Shown in pieces: positions 47,170 through 58,285 of a stretch of 64,000 bases of DNA (the first letter of the stretch is position 1; every line of letters starts with the position of its first letter). Where the stretch lies: the NCBI GenBank assembly GCA_039000515.1, contig JBCFYV010000012.1:38813986-38877985 (forward strand). Direction: 5' to 3'. The position numbers and the translations under genes are program-made. Origin of the DNA: Timema cristinae (Eukaryota; Arthropoda; Insecta; Phasmatodea; Timematidae). Below the pieces are notes generated by a model. The model was not told where the DNA came from and did no database searches. It saw nothing but the letters and a program-made list of their open reading frames with translations.

Positions 47170-49574
47170 TGTATTATTCACATCTTTAAAATGAGTGCTG
47201 ATGAAGAAATCTTCCATTGTGTCAAAACGAGCTTGGAACAGACGATGGAGTCAACATTGGTTGCAAAGTAGCTGAAGGAATTAACAATGCAAGTGCTGAT
47301 AGAAGTGATAATATCGTTGCTGCGACTGGAACTGCGGTGTTAAAGTCGTGTCTTAAGAATTATGTTAATGAGAAGGATATTGAGAGACATAATAGTTTAT
47401 TGTCAAACGCCAATCATCAAGAAAAGTGTACGAATTTCGATTGGGCCCTTTAATATCAAAGCAAATTATTTCTTTTGTGGGAATCAAATTGTTACCAGGA
47501 AAGGTAGTTCCGTTTATGATGACTATAGCTATGTTAGAACTGAGAACTTTATTTACAAGATATTGGCACATTGTAAAGAACGAGGTGATGAATGGTCTTT
47601 GTATGTTCAGGGACGCATTGAATACATTTTAGAGACCTTCACGCAGCAAATTGCATATACTATCATTCATGTTATGTAAACTTCAGAACTGGTCGAGATG
47701 TCCCTGTGAACTAAAGAGTTGGGTATAATCATAAGAGAAACAAAGCTTGGCTTCCTAAGACATTTCACTACTTTGAGGAGAATTATGAACAACTGACGCT
47801 AGTAAATAATATTATGGAAAACTTAGAGGATAATCATTCGGTTCCATACAGTAAGCAGTATCTTAAGTCCAAGATTTGGGATACTATAGAGGCTCTTTAT
47901 TCATAGCTGAGGGTGAGGGACTTCATTATATTGTCACGTTTAGTCGTAAAACTAACCAAACATTACTTGGATACTTCAACATGTTTAATAAAGATGATGA
48001 GGGAAGCTAATAAAAAGTGACGGTAGAAACTGGATCCAAATTAATAAAAAAAATGGCATCTAAACATCAATACATGTTTCAAGGACAAATACTCCAAACC
48101 AGAAGAAATGAAACCAGAATCTGATTTAGAGTACATTCCTTCTAGTTTTCATTGCATGCATGGACTCTTCTGGTTGGGAAGAACAAGTATTGGAAAACGA
48201 AAGTCTTGTACAAGCTATTGTTCAAGCTGTGCTTACAAGGATTATGATAGCCCTATCACAGGTTGATCAGACACAGAATTTTTGAGTTTTCAAGAAAACA
48301 CTGCTTCTTCTATTCCTACAGATGTTTTAGATTGTGCGAATGTATCCGACATGATGGTGTTGGTTTCAGCCAACAACGTAGAACAAAACATTGTGTCACT
48401 AGATGGAAAGGGTACATAATATGTCATGGAGATTACAGTGACTATAACCACAGGATGACCAATAATGCAGACAATTCTTGGACAAAAATCTCCGAATTAA
48501 ACATCATTGGCCAAACACTAGTGGACATCGTAGAGTACCGTTTTGCAAAAAACACACATATCATGCTGCATAATTTAAACAAGTACCCGTGGTAAGTGAT
48601 GAGTCTAATGATATTGACATATTGTGGGATATGTATTTTTGCTTCAGTAAACAATTGCCAAATTGGCAAGGATTGATGCACGTACTGGACAAGAAATGTC
48701 AATATTCTTGACAGTCATCGGTAGTCTTCCTTCGAATGATCGATACGTATTATGGTGAAAAGACATATATATAATGATCTACTCTACAGTATTTCTACAA
48801 GCTATCAGTGAACTACAACGTCACCGCAGTGGTCACTTTTGACCATCCACTGTTCTGGAAATCATCAGAGATAATAAGATTGTCTGATACGAGTTGTTGT
48901 GTTATTACTAGGGAGTTTCCATACATTGACTAACGTATTGGGTGCTAAAGGTACATTAATGAATGAAAGTGGCATTTCATACATCTTAGAGATGATATAA
49001 TTATGGTGAAAACGTAATGGTATACATGCTGAGTGCAAAAGCTCTTCAACGATCAATTCGTGAACATCTGCTTCTAAGTCAGTGTCTTACAAACTAGATT
49101 GCAGTTAAAGTGATTAAAAGTGAGCTACGATACAACAATCTTCTGCAGTAACTCGAGGTACCTTAAACTTGCCTGGTGGCTGATACAGTTGATTTGGATA
49201 CCATATTGAAATCTAAATGCATTTAAGCTATTAGGAAAGCACTAAGTTCGAAGCAGAATTAATCAAGTGATGGTTCGGAAACGAGCAAATTGTGGTTAAC
49301 TACCATAAAATGTTGGAAACAGTCAGGGAACTCCTAGAAGCCGACCAAACAAGGTCGTGGGACATTTATTTCCATGCTATATCTGATTGCTTACCAATAA
49401 TTGCTGCTGTCATGTCATACACGCTAAAGGAAACTCAGACGTAGATAAAGTGAAAACAATCATTGAAAAAGTCTACAACCTTCATAGGAGAATACACACA
49501 CCTATTGGTATTTTTGCTGTGTCACGCTGCAAATGACTGCACTATTATATTGAAATAATAATAATAATATATAT

Positions 49575-49625
<51 letters not shown>

Positions 49626-50640
49626 ATAGCCTGCAGTCATTTGCAGCGTGATACAGCAAAAATACCAATAGGTGTGTGTATTCTCCTATGAAGGTTGTAG
49701 ACTTATTTGACTGCATGGATATTTATTTTCGATCGAAAATAAATATCCGTGCTATATATATATATTGAAAATAAATAGCCATGCAGTCATTTTCAGCATG
49801 ATAAAGCAAAAATACCAATAGGTTTGTGTATTCTCTCATGAAGGTTGTAGACTTATTTCAATTATTGTTTTCACTTTATCTACGTCTGAGTTTCCTTAAG
49901 CGTGTATGACATGACAGCAACAATTATTGGTAAGCAATATATTATAGGATCAAGGTTCTAAAACAGTTACTTGGTGATACTGTAGGCTCTGACCTGTTGT
50001 CTTCCCATGAAATCTTTGGTTGTGACATTAAATCAGGACTATACGGGGTCGGCAAGAAGTCTTTTTTTTTTCAAAAAGTTGTTAGTGGTGATCATGTTTT
50101 TTCACAGTTGTTCGAAAATCGTTTGCGCTTCAAACGCAGATCGATACTGTAGAGACCACTGGCCACAAAGCAATTATATTTATGTTTAAGCGGATTTAAT
50201 TTGATTCTCTATTATCATTACGTTACAGCATCCTTTGTAGGAAAGTATTCACTGAAATACATTTGTGAAGCCCGAAAGACAACCTTCAACACTGTCAGTC
50301 ACAAACCTTAACTATTGTTGAGTTTACTTGTGTTATACAGTTTTTGGGCAAAATGACGTCATGGATCAAACTAAATGGGGATGTATTATACAAGATGGAA
50401 TATTTTTTCCATTAATGATGGACATTAGTCAAGAACCAGACAAACTTCTTCAAATGATCCAATGAAATTGCTTACACGATGCAACATAATGCGATGCTGC
50501 TACAAAAAATGTGGCTTGGATGCAACACGGTTTGTGCACAATGTCAGGTTGACAAATGTGACAATGACTCAAGAGCCAGTTTCAGATGAGGAAAACATTG
50601 AGAACTATCTGTTAAATTTCTGCCAAAGGTATAAGATATA
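47170..50640 (+). pseudogene. pseudogene of a multicopy family with cysteine-rich (CXC-like) C-terminus
   Basis: Across 3.4 kb all three plus frames carry pieces of one large protein. The pieces in order are CKERGDEWSLYVQGRIEY (47570), DLHAANCIYYHSCYVNFRTG (47633), NNVEQNIVSLDGKGT (48377), PNWQGLMHVLDKK (48656), VTAVVTFDHPLFWKSSEI (48820), LLLGSFHTLTNVLGAKGTLM (48905), YGENVMVYMLSAKALQRSIR (49000), SSHEIFGCD (50002), GLYGVGKKSFFF (50037), WGCIIQDGIFFP (50378) and a Cys-rich end (RCCYKKCGLDAT...CAQCQVDKC, 50490-50560). From memory, such proteins are numerous in arthropods and cnidarians, often annotated as uncharacterised or tesmin/TSO1-like CXC proteins. Dozens of stops and shifts show it is long dead. 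It lies in an intron of the stereocilin-like gene. Confidence 0.7.
49386..49938. repeat. three-armed fold-back with central palindrome
   Basis: Arm 1 (49386-49541) reappears inverted as arm 3 (49782-49938), about 92% alike by eye. Its distal half also reappears inverted as arm 2 (49632-49708). Between arms 1 and 2 is a (TA)n run (49584-49620). Between arms 2 and 3 is a perfect 32-bp palindrome at 49717-49748 centred on TCGATCGA. The arms are pieces of the surrounding pseudogene, so this is an inverted duplication, not an inserted transposon. Confidence 0.9.
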
Positions 50641-50912
50641 GTCTATGGATTGGGATACTATTTAGTTCCATTATCAGACATTGAAGATAAAAAGCGCTAG
50701 CATCTCTGCATATTATCATGCACTCAATTCAAATATTACAGAAAATTTTGAACTACTACGATTTCATTTAACGGTTTTAGATTGTATGATGAGAAGAGAC
50801 TAATGAATTGATCTGGTTAGTAAAATACATATCAACTACAATAATTGATTGCTCATGATTAAATTTGGTTTACTATGCATTAATATATTCTTTTTATTAG
50901 ATTAATTCAGTA

Positions 50913-51573
50913 CAGGGAATGGAGGCCAGAGGTATGGATGTAGTATCCGAAGAAAGGTATCGATACTGCATCATTAAAAAAAAGGAATAAAAACATCTAT
51001 ACCATACCGGTACTAGTATCAAAAGAAAAGTATAGAAATTTTAATCTGGATGATTTCATATAGTTATAATAATTTCCATTTTTCATCATAATTGTACTTT
51101 CATATTTATTTAAAAACTTAACATTATAAATATTGAGCTCGACAAAAGCTTATTTTATTTAGTTTGTGATGACCGTGCTCATTTATAAAGGAAGGGGTAG
51201 TAGAATAGTAGACACTCGCCTCGTCGCCTGGTGTATTGATAAACAAAGATGAAAGAACAGCTATGAAATATGATGAGCTAAAAGATATTGAAATCTAGAG
51301 TTGTTTTCTGGCTTATCATGAAGAAAATAAGTGAGAAATGAGAATTGAGAAATAGAGTAATTTGTTCTTCCTCCAAAGTACACCTTAGTAAAAAATTTAA
51401 CCCCAGTATAGTGAAGATAACAAAACAGTTGCTTCTTTCGATTCCGATCCGATACCAGAGTGTGAGTACTAATATCAGTAAAAGTATCGGAAAAAAATTA
51501 TCGAGTAAAAAAGATATGTATTGAAGGGGAAATATCGATATTAATACAGTATCGATACTTATTTCACATCCCT
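50913..51573. mobile_element. possible non-autonomous hAT-like element with GTATCGATAC repeats
   Basis: Left end CAGGGAATGGAGG with GGTATCGATACTGC about 45 bp in. Right end, reversed, TAGGGATGTGAAATAAGTATC then GATACTG. Internal GTATC/GATAC motifs recur, also as ATACCGGTAC. There is no long open frame. The terminal bases fit CAGGG-type hAT ends, but I could not find the 8-bp target duplication. Confidence 0.4.
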
Positions 51574-51749
51574 AGCCACGGGGTATACACATTATAAAGT
51601 ATTTAAATGTTAAACTATTATTATTGTACAGAATTTTTTTTAACAAGGCCTACAACTGAAAAAAGTATTATATAAAATTAACACCACTTTATTATAGAAG
51701 TATAAATGATTGAGTAAACTCTTAAAACTCAACTAATTACTTAAAATAA

Positions 51750-51995
51750 TACTTCGTGGCATCAACCCACGAGTGAGCTTAGGTGGCATGTGAGAAATAC
51801 ATCGAACACTTCGATAATTTATCTCAGTTTTATAGACTTTATCTTCTTATTTATTGAAGTAGATATATTAAATCGTTCTCATGAGGCTGAGTTGACCCCA
51901 TTCCTGACCCACTGCTTTAAATATCTGGAGGCAGCAGCGTTTGAACCCGGGACTTCAAGATTTGTAGCTATGAGCTTTGACTACTATACCATAAA
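51750..51995 (-). mobile_element. tRNA-like SINE head, unclassified
   Basis: The minus strand from 51995 shows AGTCAAAGCTCATAGCTACA followed by a B-box (CCCGGGTTCAAACGC at about 51945). The spacing is that of a tRNA-derived promoter. The remainder is AT-rich and matches none of families A-D. Confidence 0.35.
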
Positions 51996-52622
51996 GGTTT
52001 ATAACCCACTTATAAAACAAAGTTCAATTCAAACACAAAAGGTTTTTTAAATATCAAATTCACACTTATAATGTTATATAGTTCAATGATTAATCACATG
52101 TATTACTGGATTTTAAATGAAAATATTAATTCAATATATAACTACCTATCCCAGCTACCTGAAGTATGTATTTTAGTTGTTGTCTAAAACAATCATAAAC
52201 AGTTAGTTATTGTATGTCGCATATTCATAACGATATATAGAGATCATAGCGCTAGTTCATATCGCGGCAAACCATTAAAATAAAAAGCTTCAAACCTGTT
52301 CAACATGTACATGCTTTGAAGTGAAAGTGAGAAGTGTCATAAGGGTGTTTTTTATAAAATGGTGAAGTTTGTAATAAACTAACGATTGCAACATTTCTTT
52401 AAGCTAGCCCGTTTCCAACATTAACATTGCTTATCTATACATGGCATGACATATTTTAAAGGATATAAAGATGGGAATCATACTATTAAGTGACTTCTCT
52501 ATTACTAATGATAATATAATAAATATCAACAAAACTAATAAATAAATAGTCTATGGACCTATAGGTAGGTACTAAATATATATCGAACATTATTTACAAC
52601 AACCAAATGCTCCAAAATGTAC

Positions 52623-52768
52623 TTGTAAGCTTTTGGATGAATTCTTTCAATCTCTGTCCTGTTGAACCCGCACAGAATGTGCTGCAGGTAGGTTAAATCA
52701 TAGTAGGTGAAGTCTTCCGGTTCTTTGTAACTCCAGCTGCAACGCACTGCCTCAGCCAAGGCTGTCAA
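52623..52768 (-). CDS. stereocilin/mesothelin-like gene, upstream exon
   Basis: Acceptor GGTTGCAG|TTG at 52768 (phase 0) and donor TACAA|GTACAT at 52623 enclose 48 codons plus two bases. The translation includes CSWSYKEPEDFTYYDLTYLQ then HILCGFNRTEIERIHPKAY. The pattern L-x-x-(I/L)-x-C-G-(L/F)-x-x-x-E-I-x-x-I-x-P-x-A-(Y/F) is the recognisable repeat of stereocilin, otoancorin and mesothelin relatives. The two trailing bases AA join the G of the 46468-46582 exon into AAG (Lys), which keeps the repeat in register. The intron between is 6.0 kb and contains the large pseudogene. Earlier exons must lie at higher coordinates, beyond the pogo-like element or outside the window. Confidence 0.65.
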
Positions 52769-53723
52769 CTGCAACCAAATAACTTAAATATGATAGCTTC
52801 AACAGTTCAAGGGCGATTTATTATAATGTGGTGTTTCTGACTGTGACTCACTCTCTTTCTAAATAAATATGAATGGCCGTCTTTTATTGTTTGTTTTGAT
52901 GTCCATTGAATGTCCTTATTTAAACATTTACTGACGAATGATAATTTGCAGTAAAACTTAGGCCCAATCTTACAATGTTATGGCAAAGTCCTCGTAACTT
53001 AACTGTTTATAAAGTCTGAACATTGATTTAACTTGGCGTTGTGTTTTACAATACTATTTCTCAGTGTTATCATCAAATTACGAACAGATGCCTGACATTA
53101 GTTGTTCTTATAGTTAATTTTCTCGAAATTCTAGATCTGTAACAAGGATTTTAATTCCCTTGATTTGAACGTAGAAGGTATTGTAGTTTACTTGTGCTCA
53201 CGTATGATAACAACCAAAGAGCATTCATTCACAAAAATGGCTGTTTACGTGGTCTGATCTATGAAAAAAAGTGATTTAAATATTCTATTTAGAGGTACAA
53301 CTAAGTATATAGCTTAATTTATTGGTTCACTAATTTGGTACCTATAGAGTGTGTTAAAAAAATTGTTGTGGGCCTATTTCAAATTTTGTCGATCATCAAA
53401 AAGCAATAAGGTACCTGAGGCAAATAAGGCCCACCTTATTTAAAAATCGAATAATTTATATAAGTGCTAGGATTAATGGAAATGACAATGTTCATATTAA
53501 AGTTTGTTTTATTACTAATTAGAAAAAACACAAATAAAAGCAAATCTTAGCGTAATTTAAATTTTAACCAACTCTTGATAAAACACTATGTTTGGGCCTT
53601 ATTAAACCATGGTAGTTTAATAAAGCCCATGAACGAAATCAAATATTTGAAAAAGAAAATAACAATTATTTGGCACTTTTGCATGGGAACTAAGTTGAGA
53701 TCACCTTTAATCATAATTATAGC

Positions 53724-53915
53724 TTAAAAACAGCACACAAATACGTCACGGTCTTTTTTGGTGAGACCAACACACTCCTCATGGTACCAATGAAGACACT
53801 GTGAGCATTGCCTCATATCAGCAACCTTTTCTTCTCTGCATCCATTACAATACCATCCGTCCTTTTGACAGTCTATTTGTTCCTTTACTTTTCTTTGTTT
53901 TTTCCTGTTTCCGGA
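53724..53915 (-). pseudogene. PHD-type zinc finger, C-terminal part of the pogo-like transposase
   Basis: After a basic stretch (NRKKQRKVKEQ) the minus strand reads GWYCNGCREEKVADMRQCSQ, then CLHWYHEECVGLTKKDRDVF and VC before a stop at 53724. This is a C4HC3-like PHD finger with the last cysteine pair reduced (VCCF). PHD-like fingers at the end of pogo/Tigger-type transposases occur in several invertebrate families. It is separated from the rest of the transposase by about 0.75 kb of unrelated GC-rich DNA. Confidence 0.65.
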
Positions 53916-53949
53916 GACCAGCCGAGGCGTACTCCCGCTGGATTCCAGC

Positions 53950-54530
53950 AGTGTGAATTGCTGAGGTACCGGTGGGGGTGCAATTGCCGGCTGGGAGAGA
54001 AAAGGAGGGACAAATAAGGGACGAGGGAGTGTAGCCCTTCCGCTCGATCGACTCCTCCACTTGGTAACAAGTATGTTTGTTGGGCCGGAGTGGTCGGGCC
54101 TCCTGTTCGTCGGGGCACCATTCAACGGCTGTCTGGCAGTCGGATGGAGGTAGTGCCTTGGACAATTCATGGCCGAGAGGGAGAAGAAATTTTAGATTAT
54201 AGTTAGGATAAGAATTCTTTTGGTGTATTGTACAAATTCCTATGCAAGTAAAGATTTTTGTAAAATGTAATAGGTTTAAGTTAGGTTAAGGTCCGAAATA
54301 AAATAAAGTAAGTGGTTTTGTTAGTGAGTAGGCGGAGCGAGATCTTCGGTAGGGCGCCTCCCCAGGTGGCGGATAGGGGGATGCTCACTGTCGAAGCCTT
54401 GGGCCACGGCTCTGAAAACATGGTCCCAGGCGGCCGTGGGGCAAGGCTTTGGCGGGGGGTACCGGGGGCGTTAAATACCCGGGGCGGACCAACTATTAGG
54501 GTTAAAGAATAATGTGCTGGGTTTATAAGG
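53950..54530 (+). other. GC-rich insertion splitting the transposase, perhaps a LINE fragment
   Basis: The block contains GCGCCTCCCCAGGTGGCGG and a G-rich region (GGGGGGTACCGGGGGCG), very unlike the AT-rich host element. It sits between the DDE/C-terminal part (ends about 54700) and the PHD finger. The look of short GC hairpins (CGCCTCCCCAGGTGGCG) recalls untranslated regions of R1/I-type non-LTR elements, but no reverse transcriptase is present to confirm it. Confidence 0.35.
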
Positions 54531-54700
54531 ACATTAGGTTAGGTACTATATCATTAGTTATTGTTTAAAATGGATGAGAGATGGATGTGAAAGATGTTTA
54601 AGTTAGCAGGTGAATACGCCCCAAATTGCATTCTAGGTATTGGGGCAAGTAGGTTAGGATAAAAAAAAATATGTACTATATTAAATGTATTTTCTATTTA

Positions 54701-56375
54701 CTAAACAATAAACAAAACTCTGAACTCTGAACTCTGTTTATTAGTGGCAGCCTTCTTTTTACTACTATCCTTTTCTTTGAAAAGTTCTTTGGTCACTCTC
54801 TGGCCCTGATAATTTAATGCTTTTCTTCGTGGTTTTGCCTTCACAACTGCATAATTTGGCGTTGGCATTAACTCGTGAAACGGGGACTTCAAAAAATCCT
54901 TCGTTTTTAGATTTGCCAATGGAATCTCATCATCGGATTTATCTGAAATACCAGGTAGTGGATTAGGAGATTTTCTTACTGGTACTGTTGTTGTTGCGGC
55001 CTCTTCTGATGTCTGTTCCCATCTTGGCACTGGCTCAATAATTTCACTGTCGGAATCTGAAGATTATGAGCTGTAGATTCGAAGTGGACGCTGTTGATGC
55101 CTTGGCTGACAGGCATAAGGCTCGGGTTCACTGTCAGAAGATTTGGAATCGTAGATAATTGGACGCCTTCTAACATTCAACCCAGAAGTGGTCGGAATTA
55201 GAGAAATATCTTGAGTACTTTCTTCAGTTCTCATACTTTGAGAATGTGGCTCAGGAATTTCTGTTAATACAGATGGTGCAAACGCTTCTTCAAGAATGGC
55301 GTTAGGATTAAATGGATACAGGCCAGTTGCCCTGAATCCACTGATAATATTAGAGTGGGTCATACACTTTGACCAGACTTTACTCAGAACTGTGAAACGC
55401 GCTTTGGTCAGTCTTTTATTAGGCTTTTGGAACATGAACAACAAGAGTTCTTGGTCCCAATGATGCTCGAATGATCTGTAGACAGCTTTGTCAAGAGGCT
55501 GTAGCTCGTGAGTGGTGTTTGAAGGAAGGCAGTACAGCAAAATATTATTATTTTCTGCAGCGTCAACTATAAGATAATCTGAATTCAATGAATAATGGTG
55601 TAGTCATGATCCCCTTCGGTGCCATTCTTACTAAACTCCCAGCAGGCAAATTGTCATCCAACTCAGGCTTATGCCTTTTACCTTTGAAGATAATCATAGG
55701 TAGGATAGCAGCCCCTACTGCATTTACACAACCAACAACAGTGACACTCTCTGCATGTTCTGAAGAAACCATATGTACTCTTCGAGAACCTTTTTGCGCT
55801 AAGACTGACTGTTGTTTATGTATCGTGAGACGACATCCCTTTTCATACATGTTGTAGAGGCGTTCTGGATGATTATTAGTGTCTAACTCTTCATAAAGCT
55901 TCTTGACTCCATCAAAGTGCTGATTCACTATGGCTTTATTTAGTTTTTGAGCTCGAGCAGAATTCAAAAATTGGGTTTTACGTTTGGAAATGTTTGGGTT
56001 TCTCCTTAAAAACAACTTAAACAAATCTTTTCCCGCGAGACCACTTTATTTATTGAAGTTATTCTTAATTTTATTTTGTTCACAAAATATAAATGTTTGC
56101 CTTCGTATAGCTTTTGGAGTTAAAGGGACATCAATTGAAGCAAACTTTACTATTCTTTCTACTAAGTTCTTCTCTTGTTCTTTTGTTAGCACAGTCTTTC
56201 TTCCTAAGCTTTTCGTCGTCTTCTCTGTCTTCAAATGGTTCCTCAATGTTCTTCTAGGCACTCCATAGCGTTCTGACGCTGCACGTTGAGATAGTTGTCT
56301 TCTTTGTACAGATTTCATAGCAGCTTCCAGACTTTCATCATTCCAAAGACCCCGTTTCTTCTTGACTTCTGACAT
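54701..56375 (-). pseudogene. pogo/Tigger-like transposase: psq helix-turn-helix and DDE domain, inactivated
   Basis: ATG at 56375 starts MSEVKKKRGLWNDESLEAAM, a Pipsqueak-type HTH (QLSQRAASERYGVPRRTLRN). A TAA at 56046 interrupts it, and the frame then continues as SGLAGKDLFKLFLRRNP. In the DDE region the first aspartate is lost: the block usually read N-x-D-E is NMYEKGCRL. VGCVNAVGAAILPMIIFKGK and KGIMTTPLFIEF follow. A deletion plus frameshift at about 55575 removes the second Asp block (DGHxSH type). Reading resumes with LPSNTTHELQPLDKAVYRSF, keeping the third Asp. The acidic C-terminal part ends at 54701. Two of three catalytic residues are gone. The family cuts and pastes DNA at TA sites. 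Confidence 0.85.
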
Positions 56376-57666
56376 TTTCAGGGGCCTATGGCAACAAAAT
56401 AAGTGACTATCACTATCAATCACTAAAAAATAAAATCACAAATTATAGCAGTTTAATCCTTTTGCGCTAAGCTATTTTTCCTCTATTCCTTGCTAAAGCA
56501 CTCATGCCTATTCTCACGTATTTGCCCCTTAAAATTGAAGTTTTAGAACATATAATCATTAAAAAAAATCACATATCTTTTATATATCTAATATTGAAGA
56601 ATTCTAGATAATATATATGTTATCAAGAAATATACTACAAATATTTATTAAGAAAACTTAACAATTTGAAAAATTGAAAAACCAAATTAAAATATTTAAA
56701 TTAGAGATAATAAAGTAACTTAATTTTTTTCTTTATCAACCAACCTGAAAGAAGTAACCTTTATTTCTGAACAGTTCTGATACAAGTTTGCTGTATTTAA
56801 CATTATTTGATTATGAACTACATCACTTTTTTTAAACTAATGTATTCGGTCTCGTTTAAGGGTTTAAGGGTGTATGGCCCAAAATTAATAATATATTTAT
56901 TATATATATATATATATATATTAGTAGGTCTTCTTGAACCAAACTTGGATCAATGTATAAAATATAGATTAAATGTATATTTTAAGCACAGTGTTTACCC
57001 AAAGTTTGAAATTTTGGCATCTAGTGCAACAATTTTAAGGAAAACCAAATGTTGCAAAGGTTTCATATTTGGAGTGTTAGAAGTACTTGAGGAGGTTTAT
57101 TAATTGAAATAAATTTTATTTCAATGAACCTTCAATTAATAGCGTAAAAAATTGCCAAATAAATGCAATATTAAATTAATTATTTTGTATACTTAAACGT
57201 GGGTAATAAATGGAGGAAGTAAATCAATTGATGCCGACTTCTTATAACTTTATAATGATACTTCATTTACATTAATATTCAATCTGAAACTCATGAAAAT
57301 TGATACAAGCTGAGGTGCTACATATTTTGCCCCCGGATTTTGAAAATATATCTGATACAAGCCCGCAATAGCCGAAACAGAACGGCCTGGTTATAGTAAA
57401 GCAGACAACTCATCCCTTCTCACTCCAAGTCACCAGCTGTCTGTCCTTGAAACCATAAATATGTTTCAAGTGGTTTTGGCATGTTTGTGAAGCTCATCAC
57501 CCTGAATTATCACCATCTCTCTTTAGGGATTGTTACCAAGCTCTACACCGTGCTACTATTGATGAAAGGATTTCTTTCAGTGTGGCTGAGTGTAATTGCA
57601 TTTAATGTATTTAGAGATGTGTAAAGTGTGTTAATTGTGGAAAAATAATTTTTATTATTTTAAAAA

Positions 57667-57789
57667 ATGGCCCCACAAAAGTTTAAAGATGGGAGAAGAT
57701 ATGTAAAAAGCAAAATGAATAAGCATTCCAAGGCAATGAAACGCCTTTATGAAGAAATTCGGAGAGCCCGAACCACTAATGAGTAGGTG
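57667..57789 (+). CDS. small open frame, 40 codons, basic
   Basis: ATG in a good context (AAAATGGCC) opens a strongly basic peptide (MAPQKFKDGRRYVKSKMNKH, ending RRARTTNE) closed by TAG. GTGAAA follows two bases later, so no in-frame donor is available. It lies inside the pogo-like element on the strand opposite its transposase. I know no match; it may be chance. Confidence 0.2.
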
Positions 57790-57879
57790 AAATGACTTCA
57801 AACAAATATTATGTTATTGAAGTTAAATAATTAACTTTTTTGAAAATTCTTTTGTAATCCGAAACAAAATCGGGAACCT

Positions 57880-57950
57880 CCAACTTAGCACGTCAATATC
57901 TTACCACTGAGCCATCTAGGGCTAATCCTGTGCAAGGGTCATTTATCGCT
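57880..57950 (-). mobile_element. SINE family D head, minus strand
   Basis: The minus strand reads TAGATGGCTCAGTGGTAAGA then TATTGACGTGCTAAGTTGG, the D-arm and anticodon arm of the family-D head. The T-arm is degenerate. No tail follows. Confidence 0.55.
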
Positions 57951-58211
57951 CATATTTTAAGGGTTAGTTGGTGGTATGTAAAATCGTCGGCCATTTAATA
58001 AAAATCCGAAACAAACTCCATCGTTGATCCAGGGTAGCCTTGTGCTGCCGTTTGGACAATTTTTATTAGTTTTAAATGGTTTCTTGGATATAATTTATAG
58101 TATATAACTATGATCTATAATATATTATAGCTATTAACGAGCCATGTCCTGCCACACGTATTTCACCAAACCTTCTTTAAAGTATGACTGATAAGTATTT
58201 CTTAGCATTGT

Positions 58212-58285
58212 ACAAATACTGAGTAGGTAGCTCAATGGTGAAGCTTTGGTGCGCCAAGCACAAGGTTCCGGGTTCGATTAACTTA
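58212..58285 (+). mobile_element. SINE family D-like head, plus strand
   Basis: GGTAGCTCAATGGTGAAGCT then TTGGTGCGCCAAGCACAAGG and TTCCGGGTTCGATTAA: A-box and B-box spacing of a tRNA-derived promoter. The 3' acceptor strand does not pair. Confidence 0.5.

Noticed and set aside
48263..48595. 110-codon frame as an intact gene
   Set aside because: It is an off-frame reading within the CXC-family pseudogene; the homologous blocks lie in another frame.
55588..56268. Plus-strand frames of 89 and 94 codons at 55.6-56.3 kb
   Set aside because: They are antisense to the pogo-like transposase, which explains their openness.
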